Origin: Istiophorus platypterus
Lineage: Eukaryota; Chordata; Actinopteri; Istiophoriformes; Istiophoridae
DNA: 64,000 nt
Assembly (NCBI GenBank): GCA_016859345.1
Contig: CM029121.1
Coordinates: 2,068,329 to 2,132,328, forward strand
Direction of reading: 5' to 3'
The translations under genes and the position numbers were made by a program. Positions 11,401 to 24,820 of this stretch are shown piece after piece (position 1 is the stretch's first letter; each line of letters opens with the position of its first letter). A model generated the notes under the pieces. That model made no database searches, was not told where the DNA came from, and saw only the letters and a program-made list of their open reading frames with translations.

Positions 11401-12229
11401 CTAAGTATTTTGCCGATAAAACTGTTGCTCTCTACACCAAGTACTGTTTTCATGGTTACAGGTGTTTTTCTCGTCCATCTCGAGGAAGCACTCTTTTCCC
11501 TGTTGACACTCAGTGTCCATATGTCAAAAATCAAACTAATGTCCAGACTCTGGTTGTCTGAACAGAACCAGTATCTCTCTCCATCCTCCCTGTTCACCTA
11601 GTGTTACTACAGCTATGTTCTCTCTATTGCTGAGCAACTGATCCTTCAGGAGCAGATTCACTCACTCAAATACCCATTTGTTCATTAAAATATTCGTTAT
11701 TATCTGACTTGACCCTGACAGGAGAAGCTAAAGCATCAGATAACATAGTACTTTTTCCTTAGCGAACATTCAGAGATTTAGATGCTTGAGCATCAACACT
11801 GAATCCTGGAACTCACTCATTCCTTTTGATGGTATCATGAAAGATAGCTGACTGAAACTAGTGATAATGTTACATCTACATTCCCAACACTCGATTTTAC
11901 CTTTTTAGAAACTTTGGCATGCTGACCTACGTGTTTTCAGTTTGCCTCAGCTATTTTGTTTCAAATTCTTGTCTAATTCTCAATAAATTATAAACAAATT
12001 TAATCCATAAATATATTTTTTCCAAGATACACTACTGTCATAATGTTTGACAGACAGATCATTACAGAATGCAAGATGCTTATTAAACAGCAGTGAGACA
12101 AATAAGGGGCTACAGTGTGTGATTCTGTGGGTTGTTGAATAACACTTTACATTAAAAAAGCAACTGGTTCATTAGTTTTTATTCATTGACAAAAGCCATG
12201 GACGCATTCAGGACAAGATAGAGAGTGTT

Positions 12230-12760
12230 GTTATTTATTGGGACAGATGGGACCTAAACACAGAAGCTCAGAGACAAAGGCAGGGCGATAGGGAATAACA
12301 ATGATTTTAATAATCTTGGTTTTAAGATAGTTCTCTTGTACAGGATTTAGAGCCTGGCACGCAGATTTAACAGAGTCTTAGCTTTAGCTGATGGACAGCA
12401 GACAGGGCTCCTCCTCAGTCCACCAACAGCGAAGAGAACAAAGGTATCCAGGGAAGAGAATCCAACAGTTGACGGGGAAACGAACACTGTTTCAGGGCGA
12501 GGCTGGTGGCTAACTGCAAACAGAAAACTCTGAGGCAAATGGAAATAAAGAGCCACAAACATATAATCAAGTCAAAATTCTTCAAAGTTATTGGTCAAGC
12601 CTGATAATACATGAAACAAACAGATGGTTCAACAAATACTGGCGATCTGACCAGGTCTTTTATGCTGTTAGTAGGCCAGGTCTAATTGGGATGGTAGATG
12701 AGCAGATAAGTGCCAGCTGTGCAGGTGAGGCAGAGACAAAACCAGTGGAGGCCGACCAGC
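12230..12760 (-). mobile_element. Possible Gypsy LTR/3'UTR-type fragment
   Basis: The end of the block (aattgggatggtagatgagc, agtgccagctgtgcaggtga) resembles the 3' untranslated/LTR region that flanks fish Gypsy elements, as does the start (ttattgggacagatgggacc, agacaaaggcagg). No coding domain is attached. Assigned from memory of the family, so weak. Confidence 0.35.
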
Positions 12761-14099
12761 CTCACCCTGAGGAAGACACACACTCACACACAGGGAGAGA
12801 CAGACATGACACACAGAGAGCTGGAGAAAACGCATGGCCCCCTACGATGTGAAGAGGGGGACTTTATGAACTATCACTGTCCTACCCATATATTAAAGGC
12901 AAAAAAGCTCCATATACCTTGTTAGAAACTTGGTCCTGTCTCATCACTAATTTGTTCCATGGTTCATTTGTGTCTGTATTATAAAAATCACTATGGGATG
13001 AGAGAGGCAGCTGAACTTGATGTGCTGTCAGGAGTTAGGCTCCAATAGCTGATCGCTGATGGTTGTTGGTCTGAAACCAAGTCCGGCCACAATAATTACG
13101 CAGAAAGCATCACATGAAAGCAACATATGAACCATGACACAAAAATACCCAGTACATGCCCCAGTCAGTCATGTTGCAGGCATAACTGACAGCAGATAAC
13201 ATCAGGCACACTGACCAGGACAGAGCTACTCACATACATTTAAAGTAACTGCTGATAAGACATTAGATTTTAATATGATTTTACTCATTTTTTAAAATTA
13301 TTTATTTAAGCATTAGAAATGCAAATGGTTATTAATCAGTTATTTGAGATGCCACCTGCCAGTTCAAGTTCTTTTGCCTCTGAGGGAGTTCAAGTCTCTT
13401 TCAGGGGAACGACCCCCCCCCCCCCCCCCATGGTTCAAGTACTGTTTAGGGCATGGAAATAGTATGATCCACTTTAGATGAGTGTGATATCAATTTGGGC
13501 TAAGATCATGGAAATGTATTTTAATATTTATGACTGAAGTTACAAAGAATATGTAAATATTTTGAACCGCCTTAACTGTTATCATTACTGTCTTTGGGAG
13601 GGTCAAAGTCTTAACTGGGGGGTGGGGGTGGGTCAGCCCCTAAACTCCCCCGTAATTTGCAACATGGTCACACCATTATCACAGTATAGTCTGAGCCTGA
13701 CATTAGTTTAGTAACATTTACATGGCAACTGAACTGAAACAAAGTCTCTAAGACTTTCACTGCAACTCTTACACAGACATAGAATAACAAACCATTCATT
13801 CTTAATTGTGAAAGGTGATCTGTTTTAGTTAAGTCTGTATAAGAACAGTTTTATCCTGCTAAGCCTTATTGGAACTTCAACCATTGCAAACTGATGTCCA
13901 GTGAATGTAACAAATGTTTACGTGTGTGTGTGTGTGTGTGCTGTCTCCAAATCCTCAGGCAGGAAGAACAGAAAGAGAAACAGAGGGAGGAATGAAAGAG
14001 GAGGGAAGAACAGAACATTGTTAGCAGATGAATGAAAGAGCAGCCATCCATCCATTCAGTCAGACAGTCACTCAGAGAGACAACAGCTCGCTGTCACAG

Positions 14100-14235
14100 T
14101 CCTCTCCCACAGCTGCTGATATCTTCATACAAATAATCATCATTTACATTCTAATTAAAAATCATCATTATGTTGATCATTTACATCCTAATGAAATACA
14201 TTTGCATGGTAATCGCAGCAGGGTGGTATTGTGAC
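14100..14235. promoter_or_regulatory. Candidate enhancer with duplicated ATCATTTACAT module and octamer
   Basis: Two copies of ATCATTTACATYCTAATKAAA lie about 37 bp apart (14139-14159 and 14176-14196), followed by a perfect POU octamer ATTTGCAT at 14200-14207. Flanks contain E-box cagctgctg and TAAT cores. This pattern is typical of vertebrate developmental enhancers, and its location fits the pax6 downstream regulatory domain. The function is inferred. Confidence 0.45.
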
Positions 14236-16230
14236 AGGGAAGCATTCTGCCTTTTTACAGACAAATAAGGAGACGGACGGACAGAGTGGACAGACTGATA
14301 GATAAAGGCAAACTGAAATGAAAACACTCAGAGCAGATGGGAATCACTTCAATGTCTGATTTAGTTTGACATCTTTATTTCAACCAGTGGCAGATTTTTT
14401 TTCCCCACAGAGACCCCTGTACACACCAGTCTTAATAAATAAACTCTTATTGTGATGAGAGCTGCTGTCCTGTAGCCTTTGAAAGCAACTAAATAATAAA
14501 CCTTGAGTTTTGTCCACAATGGAAGCTTGTCAACTATCAATAGAGAATCATTTAATCAATGGAGGAATCCTATCAAAGCAATTAGTAACTCATTCAATCT
14601 CCCTCCACTTGGTTCTTCACAGTGAAATAAATAAAACCATTTAACTTAGCTGATGCTGTTTAAGGCTGAGTATTCTCACAGCTCCACAATAACAGTTACC
14701 TAAAGCAGATAATTGATTTTTCACCATACATGAGCCAAGGGTCACATACATATATTATGCACATGTGGAATCTCATATTTTGATATATTCTATATGTGAA
14801 CATGTGAACTGTGAACACAGTATAAGCACAGGAATCAGCTCTGGTTCACTTTAAAGGACCAAATATTCAAATTCAAACAGGTTTTCTACAAATTTAGATA
14901 ATATACTCTAATACCAACACCAACTTAATGCTTCATGTCCACTGTATCTTTCAACATGTGTTTCGGTTGCTCCAGTGCCTATCACAGTTCATCCTCATTT
15001 TAATTACTGTAAGCAGCATAATGTCTTTATCGTTTCTTTGTTTTTGTAACTATATTTCCTGAAAAAAATCTTAATGTGAATTTTACTATATATAGGCCAC
15101 CCAAAAATCCAAAAAAGCCACAAAACATGTCTGCAGTCAAGATTTTGCAGATGCATTTAAAAATCATCATTTCATGGTTACATTGGGAAATTTGATTTGG
15201 GCTTCTGATGTTTCCCTGTTAGTGCAGTGTTGGGGAAGTTATAGTATTTGTGTATTAACATAACTCATAGGAGAAGGGGTCACACTCATCATGTGCATAG
15301 AGTCAACTCCAGTGTGCAGGTTTACACAGAAAATAATATGAAAAGCTTTGTTTACATGGATTTTTGCCATCAGTCTTCATTTATGGATCACAATTAAAAT
15401 TTTAGATTTTAACCACCCCACGTCTTTGCAGAAACATTGTCCCAGTGTGAACACACTGGGATGTACATCAAAGAAAACTGTTGACTGTGTTGACAGTGTG
15501 AAAAAATCCAAACTCAGTTTCTACTTTCTAGGTTTTTTACTAGAATTTTTGATACAGTTACAAAGTTAAATTCACTGTGCCCTGGCTTTCTCAAATGGAA
15601 CTGACATCAGTGGCTGAATATATCAGAATTTAACATTTCATCAGATCTTTCTGTCTATTTTTTAGAAGGGACATTTGATTTTCCTGCAACTTAAGAGTGC
15701 TTAATGATGTGATAACCAAATGGCCATTCATTTGTGAATATCGAGCGGAGTTTGGTGAGTCACACTAGCTCCTGAGCCGCGCCTTGTAAAAGTCTCTGCT
15801 CTCAGTATTAGAAGCTTTTCTTCAGGACAAAAAAGGGTCAGGCTGCTCTGCACATCAAATGTGGAGGTCAAACTGATCCACGTTTCAAATAGAAAGTCTG
15901 TCCCAGGCCACACATCACACAGCAAGGCCGCGCTGGGCCACACACTGGACACAGTTAATCCGAGCCCAGCCCTCCTATTGGGACAGAGAGCTCAGACAGA
16001 CAACACACAGCCGAGCAGACTTACATCACCTCTGGCAGCTCGAGTGCTCCTTCTCTTCATGGCTTTTCTCCTTTTCTTACCTTCTACTGTGGACAATCTC
16101 CTTACGCCACAATAGCATGGAGGATCCCTTTAGACCACAATGCCGTGCTGCTGCAGCATGGACAATCCCGTCCCGCTACAAAGCACAACATTCTCTGCTG
16201 CTCAGCTTCAATTAGCTGTGCTCTGATACA

Positions 16231-16373
16231 TCTCAATACAGCTTCAGTACGGCTTCACTACAATTCAAATATGGCTCAAAACATCTCAATTCAACCTCAG
16301 TGCTTCTCAATGCAGCTTCAATACTCCGTGCCTGCGTCTTAATACGGCTCAGTACATCTCAATGCAGCTGCAG
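16231..16373 (+). repeat. Degenerate minisatellite, unit TCTCAATgCAGCTTCAG
   Basis: Four related copies start at 16231, 16284, 16305 and 16357 with irregular spacing, in a locally more GC-rich block (15.7-16.6 kb). Confidence 0.55.
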
Positions 16374-16941
16374 CAGATCTAAATGCAGCAGGTCTATGAG
16401 ACCATTCAGCGGCTCAGATTCACTACCTGAAGCCCTCAACGTCCTGGGCTCAGTTTGTAGCTGCTGTGGATGAATGAGTGACAGAATGGAGAGAATTCCA
16501 GTTGGGATGCTCAGTCAAGAGTTCAGCTTGACTCATAACGACGGGAGCTTAACGCTGACTTAACAAACTGAATGGTTGTCAGCGCTGCTAACTGAAGTAT
16601 GTTGGCTGGCTCTGGATGTCCTAAGAATGACTAACATCGCCTTGGATCAACATTTACCCCAAATAAAGTGTGCCAGTGTTTACTGTCCTCTCCTGAGCTC
16701 TGAATAGAAGAATAAACACTTGGACTAGGCTTGTAACAACCAGGTAAAAGTCATTTAAAGGAAAAGTGCTTATTTTAACCTTGTTACTCCGCAATCGATA
16801 CAACAGCTCTAAACCTCACACTTATCACAACTCTTAATTTCAGAAAAGGGTCACCAATTCAACGAAAATTAAACAGCGAAACACTGTCGGTAAAACAACT
16901 CCATTGCAGTCCACTATTGTGCTCCTTTGAAACCTTAAAAA

Positions 16942-16974
<33 letters not shown>

Positions 16975-17834
16975 CTTCAGTGAAGTTTTACACTCAAATT
17001 TGAAACATTGAAAAAAAAAAAACTGTCTTGAGTGAGCAAAGAACCAGAGGGTCCAAAATGAGGAAGATATCATATTAGCTATGTCACACACCCTCCTTTG
17101 TCAGACTAGAGCTCCATCTGATCCACCCACAATGGCCCTGGGGCTAACTACAGGCACATATGGGCCCAGAACCCAGGTCAACCAGAAGGGCTATCTGGTT
17201 CCTCAAGCGTGCGGTGGTCAGTGTGTCAATCATGCCAAGCCACAGTCACACGGTTTTGTGTTGGCATTAGAAAACCTGATGTAAACAGGGTAATATTGTT
17301 GGTGTGCATGCTGAGACATCAGTTGCTTTTGTGAAAGTACAGTGTGATATTTTGTTGTGTAGTGTGACTGTCATGCATCCTTTTTATTTAAATAAAATGT
17401 TGCTCAATATGATTTTAGTTCTTGTGCAATAATCATGAGATTTTCTTTGATACTTTTCTAATCCAGAAGCAATAATATTTAGACTATAGGCTAAAAAACA
17501 AGGGCTGTGTGGTGAAAATGCACTGCTGTATCTCATAACCAACATTCAAAACAAACCAAAAGCAGGCGTGTACTGTATATGGATTATTAATACATTTGCA
17601 ACAACTGCATCTGGGAATAGCATATAAATATAGAACTCAACCCTTCCGGAGGTAAACAAAATGCATAGGTATTTAATAGAACAATTAAGCAAGCAGTGAC
17701 TTATTCAGGTTGACACATTCATGCATTCATTCTCACCAGGATAGGCACACAAACCAGCCTCCTATCAAACTACGTGCACACACAAACACCCACACACACC
17801 TACACACACACAAACACACACACATAAAGTCAGA

Positions 17835-17905
17835 GATGCCTCAATTACACTTTAGTCTTCATTACTGTGATGGAGACTTCATTAACAAAATGGAGGGGAT
17901 TTATC
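17835..17905. promoter_or_regulatory. Candidate short conserved non-coding element
   Basis: Contains cctcaattacactttagtc, ttcattactgtgatggagac and ttcattaacaaaatggaggg. Non-repetitive, with three TAAT/ATTA cores in 70 bp, placed next to a CA microsatellite. Composition-based. Confidence 0.28.
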
Positions 17906-19734
17906 CGGGAGGAGAGGAGGTGCAACAAAGATTAAAAATCGCCAAATCCTTGGAAATTTTTTGAACTGCACATGCAGTAGGAGGAAAAAAAGTCGCGCAG
18001 AGAAAGATTAACTAAATACAGACTGGTGCTACGCAAGGAATGTCTGGTAGGGTTGTGCTAAGCATGGATGGACTGAAAAGTGGGCCAAGGTCAATCGACA
18101 TATTAATCATCAATGTATACAGATATACTGGTTTTGTGAAAAAAAAAAGTCTTTTTGAAGACTTTTTTTAAGATATTAAAATACAGAATTTTCACTATTT
18201 AACCTGATATTTATTATAATGCCATGTACTGTGGCAAGGAAAGCATTTAGCTATATATGAAGTTTTTACATGCAGTACAGAATTATTCATATACTGAGCT
18301 ACCTATTTTCTATATTTTGTATAAGTTTAGTGTTTTGTTTTGTTCTGTTTTGGGTTTATTTATGTTTCTTACATTTGGTTTAACTTTTACATGATAAGGA
18401 CCTTAACTCAGGACAAGGATGGACTTTAACTTCAATGAAAGAATCCTGTCAACTCTGATTTACTCTACTTTCATATGCAACAGTGCCAGTGCAGCTATAG
18501 CATTAGGTTCATATGGGCAGTTCACAGTTAAGAGGTTTAACTTCAGCAAAAGCATCCCAGGTTCACTTTCCATCTCATACAAGTACTCAGTTTTGGCATT
18601 TTTATTGTTTACCAAAGACCTGGCCTAACATTAATGTTAACTTAAACATCATTCAAGTGGAAAAGACAGAACTAATGAATGGAGAATCAAATCCAAAAAT
18701 CATCTGGATCTGGAATGACAGAGAGTTAGTAATGAGGAAAAGTAGGCAAAAATGGATGAAATAATTAGAGAATGAGCAGGGACTGTGACAGACCCATTTT
18801 CACTAGGAGCCCAAAGCGAGAGCGATCCCCCGTGGAGAGCTGTCAACAGGGCCTTGGCTGTGGCAGCGGGGTGGTGGAGGGGTGAAGCTGCAACTGCAGG
18901 GACAAAACAGGTAAGATGGTTTAAATTCCATTACCGAAGGTGGTCTTTGGTTAAATTGAATACATCTATACAGTATTATGTGGTTGGCAGCAAAACAAAT
19001 ACCAGGGAGGACCTTGGATAGCAACTGATAGGCACAGCTCTAGAATGATGATGAAATGTAACGATAATTACATAATCACTAAGTCTTGATTAGGACGATG
19101 TGTCATTTTAAAAATGATATCAAAGTATTGATTTAATAGCACGAATACTTCACTAAAACTGCATTTCTTCTTTATCCATCTATATTTCACATTGACCTGT
19201 CAATAACACTCGTGCAGACCCAAGCCAACATGGAATCTGTCCTATTAACAGGTATTGTGTGTGTATTTTATTCCTTTCTTCCTTTGCTCCATTGCTGTCC
19301 AAAAACTATTAAATACATCAATGAGCCACTGAGTGACATCTTCCTTCTTTACACACACTGTAGTTTATTTGACACAGTCCCACACACACCTGCTACCAGA
19401 AAAAACTCACTAGAGCACAAACTGAGGATTGATAAACCACAGAAAATTGTCTCCAGGAAATGGATTTTTTCCTCTTGTTTGAGTAACATTTGTTGATACA
19501 GTGAGTAGCTCTTTAAAAAAATTACTGAGCTATTTTTAAAAGTGACTATATATTTATAGGATGTTTTAACAATGTAAATCTTCAGTAGGAGCAGAGCAAC
19601 TTGGAGCTAAGAGCCACAGGCATGATAGCGAAGGCAGAAAGTACCGAGACAAACCAAGACACTGTTCGTTTGGCTCTGTACATTGAATTTGTTGATTTGT
19701 TGAAAAGTATAGGATCATATCAGAATTTGTCTTT

Positions 19735-19830
19735 GAATGTTGTTCTAAGTAATTTATTTGATTTTATAGAGCACTTGGAATTGCCTAGTTGTTTGAAAGG
19801 TGCTGTACAAATAGGCCGTACAAATAAGCC
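19735..19830 (+). repeat. Possible LINE 3' tail
   Basis: Resembles the common fish LINE tail 'atagagcacttggaattgcc ... aaaggtgctgtacaaata'. No coding part is attached. Confidence 0.35.
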
Positions 19831-21199
19831 TGCTCGACCTAACTTTGCACCAGTTGGCAACCGTAACCGCTCTATTACAAAATTAATGCAAATAAAATTA
19901 TATTTAAAAAAAAAACCAAAAAGGAGTAATATCTTAACACGTCCTTAATAATACAGGTGATACACAAGTCATGCATTGTTTAAATCCAGGAATTTCATGT
20001 CCTTCATATTTCTGTAATTACATTAAAAAACAAACAAACACTGGCATCAATACATTTTAACATGAATTGAAGCCAAATGAGCAGCTTTTTGAGAGTTGAA
20101 GTATCAATTAATGTGCCCATTTTGAGCTGAAGCTGAAGAGGAGCTCTAATAAGAGGCTTTACCAATGTGAGAGCCATGTGAAGAGAGGGCAGTCACCCAT
20201 TAGGTACTTGTACTCCCAGGCTCCTTTGGCAGCATAAGAGGCTTTGGCTGCTTGTTGGCTGTATAGAAGCCAAACAATAAACATTTGTAGAGAGCATGGA
20301 GCAGTCTAATACAACTGTTGTGCTGACTGTGGCTAACCTTAACTGGCTAAAGTGACGGAGGGAGGTCCAGTAAGAGGCTTTCACTGAATACAAGACCTCA
20401 GTACAATAGACAGCTAGATGCAGAGAGGTGATGAAGACGTCCAGCCCACCCTGGATACTTAAAAGACTGACCCCCAACAAAGGGCTGTGGCAGGGCCTCA
20501 GCTGATCAACTGTCTCAATAAAGTCCCCCTCACACAGGAGCACTATAACCTGTGGACCTCGTGGCTGTTGGTGATAATTACTGGGGTTGTGCCTGCTCTC
20601 AGTGCCCTTGGAATATGACATTTCTTTGGAGGAAAGATTTCACCATCAATTGCTTTTTAAGTGAATAATAATAAGACACTTCATTTGATCATATGATAAG
20701 GTCAGATCACCTAAATTACAAAAAACATATTTTTTCTATTAATGCAGATAGTTTTGGTTTATTTAGTTATTTATAAAGACAACACACATTAATTAACATT
20801 TCTGTTAATGTGCCAGCTAGCTAATTTTCAACTGCAGTCCTTTTAGTAAGACAATTTGAGAACCATCAAAACTATAAAATTTACAGAATAAAACAACAAG
20901 ATCCCACAGAAGGCAGCAACAGCAACAAACAAGATTTATCAAGACAGACACAAAAGCCTCATGAAGCAGCAAAACATAACAATAGAATAATACATATACA
21001 AACACCAGCTGCAAATACAGACGTGTACACCAGAAAGCAAAACACAGCCAAGCAACACTGACTAGAACCATCTGTTATTACATACTAACATGTGGAGCAG
21101 CAAATAACAGAAGTTTTAAATAAGATAGCGTCATCAGTATGTTGAGCTTGATGTTAAAAGATGCAGTTACGATTTGATAATGATAATAAACATCTGACT

Positions 21200-23110
21200 A
21201 CTACATCATCCAAGCCATATACTGTGTGGATTAAAAAATTTTTAAGTCTGACTCTTCAAAAAATCAGCCTTGAGAAGTTGAGTGAAGAGATGGTAAGAGG
21301 TACAGTTTCTTATTTAGGCTGGTAGGGTTGTCCACAGTTGAAAAGCCTTTACAGAAAACCATGATTGGCTGAAGTAGCTGGACCTGAGGGGGATTAGACA
21401 GTCCCCTCTCAGAAAAGATCTTGTAGATCTGTTGTTTAAACAGTGGAGGAGCCTTGCCATTAAGAATCTGGCCATGGATGTAGATCCCGATAGGTCAGCA
21501 ATAATGGTTGTTCCTAGTGGCTACATTCTATGTTTACTGTGGGTCTGACTGTGGGTCAAACATTTGAAGTGTTTACTTGGAAAGCTGTGGGACACTCACG
21601 CTGGTTGCCTCAATATTCTTTTTTCCCCGAATCTCAACAAAGGAGGTGGGAAGCATTAAGTTAATGTTAAAGTAGGTATCAATGTTACTTGAGATTTTCC
21701 CAGCTAAGGATAACATATTTTCCAAGGATATTGCATTGATGATAAAAAATTGGGTTTTTTACCTAACACTTTGCAACGCTGCTGGTACAGAGAAAGAATG
21801 GGCTTTTTTTTTGTTGTACCGTTTACTTGAGTCCAGCTTTCCATACAGTATTTTAAATGGAGGATGATCTTTCCATTGATTTATAATTTTGCTGCCGAGG
21901 TTGTTAAGTAGTCTCACATATATATGATTTGCCAGGATAAGAAAATAAGTTGGGATCTAGGATAATACAGAGATATTTAACATGGGAGACTGATTGGATG
22001 CTCTCTCCAGTCACACAAGCTATAGAAATAAAGTCAGATGCAGAGGGTCTTGTAAAAAACATTCAAACTATCCACCTAAAATTGAGAAAAAAGCATGAAC
22101 CAACAAGCCGTCTTTGTAGATTTACCATTGTTGCACTGATTTTAGCAGTTCATTGTTCTTTGGTTTTTGCATGGACATACATTTTGGGGTCATCTGCATA
22201 CAGATGAACTTTGCACACTGTGTAGACCAGTTGGTAAGTCATTCAAGGGTGCATTTCTGGGTCACACCCAATTCTTTACTTAGGAGAGGTGATGTTTCAC
22301 CCACTACCTATATTAGAGGAGAAATTAAATTTGCTAAAGAAGTTACAGATGAGTGTTTGGTGGTTAATGATACTCAATGTCTTCTTTATGTCTAAAAATA
22401 TGGCCCTAACCAGTTTTAGTTTGATGTTCTACAAGTAGAACAAATTTACTGTCTCAGTGAAATGGTTGACTCAAAGCTGAACTGCAGTGGGTGCAGTGTG
22501 TAAGGGCTGCTGTTGAGATGAGTGGTCAGCTGTTCAGCAAGACAATTCTCTGTTATTTTGGAGATGAGAGCTAAAAAGCTAATTGGCCTGTAATTTCTCA
22601 CAACAGTCAGGTCTCCTGATTTATGATTTGGCACAACAAATGTAACCATGTTGAAAATGTTGGTTACTCTCTCAAGTATGTTGTTAGATACTGGGTCAGT
22701 TTGAGTTCTAGATGGAAGAAGGAAGTTATTCTAGTAGGTATCTGATTAGATCGCCCATAATAATTAGTTCCTTCTGTGAAAATATTCCCTAAGCATAGGA
22801 TCTAATTTGTCAAGAAATAGAGATTGTGCAGGGGGTGGACTGTAAAGATATTTATGTGATATTGTTACATTAAGACAAATACATTGGATGCCATTCTAAA
22901 TGGTGCATTGAATTTGTTTTACATGATCATTTTTTCTTGTGTAAAAGAGCAACACCTCCCTGTTCTACCCTCAATTCTATCTTTCATGACAGCATTATAT
23001 CCAGACATATGTACGGTCAAAGACGGGAAGTTTTTAATACAGCCTTATCTCAGCTATTCAACGTGTGTCTAAAAATCTGCTAGGAGATGTTTGATGTGAC
23101 CACTTTTTGG
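21200..23110 (-). pseudogene. Degenerate LINE with endonuclease and reverse transcriptase traces
   Basis: Read on the - strand. An endonuclease trace around 22770-22850 ends in ELIIMGDL (compare ELLIMGDFN). At 22446-22649 comes the RT palm start, HKSGDLTVVRNYRPISFLAL and SKITENCLAEQL. Near 22187-22200 a YADD catalytic box survives (gtatgcagatgacc on the - strand). The pieces are separated by stops and frameshifts, so the element is dead. Domain order fits an APE-type LINE of the L2/Rex class. Confidence 0.65.
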
Positions 23111-24760
23111 AATAATACTGGGAATATTCAGATGTCCCCCGAGCAGATGTTTGGATTTCACACGAGGGTCTCAGAGTACTCTGGAATTAACAGTTTTAAC
23201 AGTTTGAAAAAGCTTTAATTTTCAGTGTTTCTTAATTGTTAGGGTTTAAACCTGATGAATGACTGATGAATGACACTCACTAAAAGCAGGCTAAACACAA
23301 TGAGTACTTCTCCTCTTTGGTTAATTGCCCAGAGGAAATGTTGTCTTAGGTAGCCCTGTTATCTATACCAGGCCAGATGAATATGTTGAGCAAAATAATT
23401 TGACCAAGTCCAATTGTTTTTGTGGAGGCTAATGCTTAGTTGAGTAAAAGAAGCTCCTTTCGTATAAATTTCAAACACCGTAAATTTGTGATGATTATGA
23501 AGATGAGAGCAGCTGCCAATACATAAGTCATGCCTGCTGCCATCTTGTTGCTGGAGACTCTGGGTATACATAGTTTTATTGGTCAAAGTTGGAGATATCT
23601 ACTGTATTGCTGAGATTTCTGCATCCACTGCAATACTATGGGGATGAATGGAATTTAGTTTGTGATGCTAACTAAATTGAAAAATTAGATTTACAGCATT
23701 TGGCGGAGGGTGGAGCAAATATTTAAACCTTTACTTTAAAAACCTAGCAAGACTATTGTGTAAAAAATACTCTGAGTAAAAGTCCCGCATTCAAAAAATC
23801 CTCACGTAAATGGATGAGGGTCTGAGCCGCAAAATGTTATTTAAAGTAAATGAAAGCAAAAGTAATGATAATGCAGGCAAAAGGGCTCCTTACAGATGTT
23901 ATATTATATCTTGAGTGCATACTGGTGGTCACTGTGCAAGTAGAGTGAACATAGAGGTGTTTTGGGGCAATTAACAAAACATATTATCATTGCATTGATT
24001 TCTTTTTCTAACAATTTGAGAAATTATAAGAATGCTCCAAATAGTCCCAGTTTACCAGCAGGTTATGTGAGATTTGTTTACTTCTCTCCCAACTGATTTT
24101 ACTGCTGCTGCTCTCAGTGAGCCCCTTTTCATCCACACATCACTGGACTTTCATCTGATGACCGGAGGACTACTTTGTATTAATATGTATTAATCTGAAA
24201 CTTTGCATCAGTTACAAGTTCCTGACGTTATCCATGTTTAATATCAGTAATAATTAGAATATAACAATGAAATGTGATGTTCAGATCAGTTGTTCTGTTA
24301 TTTTACACAGTAGCTGGTCAAATCAGTTAAGATTTTTTGGAACTTTTGGAAATTGGCTCCCCAGGCGAAGCACTGATTACTAATAGGGAGGACTGGCAGG
24401 AGCCCAGATGCTGAAATGGGTTTTCTCACCTACACTCACACATACACACTCACACACTCACACACACAATCAGTCTCCCAGACAGTGTTTGTCATCATTT
24501 AGCTTGTGAGTACAGTTGTTTTCCTGTGGTTCCCTGGGGACCAAACTGACACACAAAGAGAACCCAAGAGTGTTTCACCCTCCCAAACACACACATACAC
24601 ACCCACACACACACTGGAAAACAAATCTGTGTATATGTGTCTGTATTCCCCTGAGGGAGTAGAAATGGTTCCTGACAGACACCCCCGCCCTCGGGTTTCT
24701 ATAGCAACAGGCATGTCATAACAGTTCCCTCCATTGGTGTCACCAAGGTATACACACACA

Positions 24761-24765
<5 letters not shown>

Positions 24766-24819
<54 letters not shown>
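24766..24819. repeat. (CA)n microsatellite
   Basis: Dinucleotide run in a wider CA-rich zone from 24430. Confidence 0.97.

Positions 24820-24820
<1 letters not shown>

Larger units (their letters stand above)
7546..14095. other. Intergenic stretch without genes
   Basis: Contains (CA)n, (GT)n, a poly-C run at 13411-13429, one candidate regulatory island at 8195-8335 and a likely LTR-element remnant around 12230-12760. I see no exon of elp4, immp1l or any other gene, though very short exons could be missed by eye. Confidence 0.6.
14236..21200. other. Intergenic stretch without genes
   Basis: AT-rich, with (AT)n at 16945-16974, a degenerate 'tctcaatgcagcttcag' repeat at 16231-16373, a small regulatory-like island (17835-17905), a LINE-like 3' tail near 19735-19830 and an unexplained 142-codon open - frame at 20193-20621. 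No recognisable exon. Confidence 0.55.

Noticed and set aside
12640..12740. Possible conserved enhancer (aattgggatggtagatgagc...)
   Set aside because: The sequence matches the 3' untranslated/LTR style of fish Gypsy elements, so it is more likely a repeat remnant.
15441..15460. Palindrome cccagtgtgaacacactggg
   Set aside because: Only 9-bp arms; such hairpins are expected by chance in 64 kb.
24499..24813. Cys/Val-repeat open - frame
   Set aside because: Translation of a CA/GT microsatellite.
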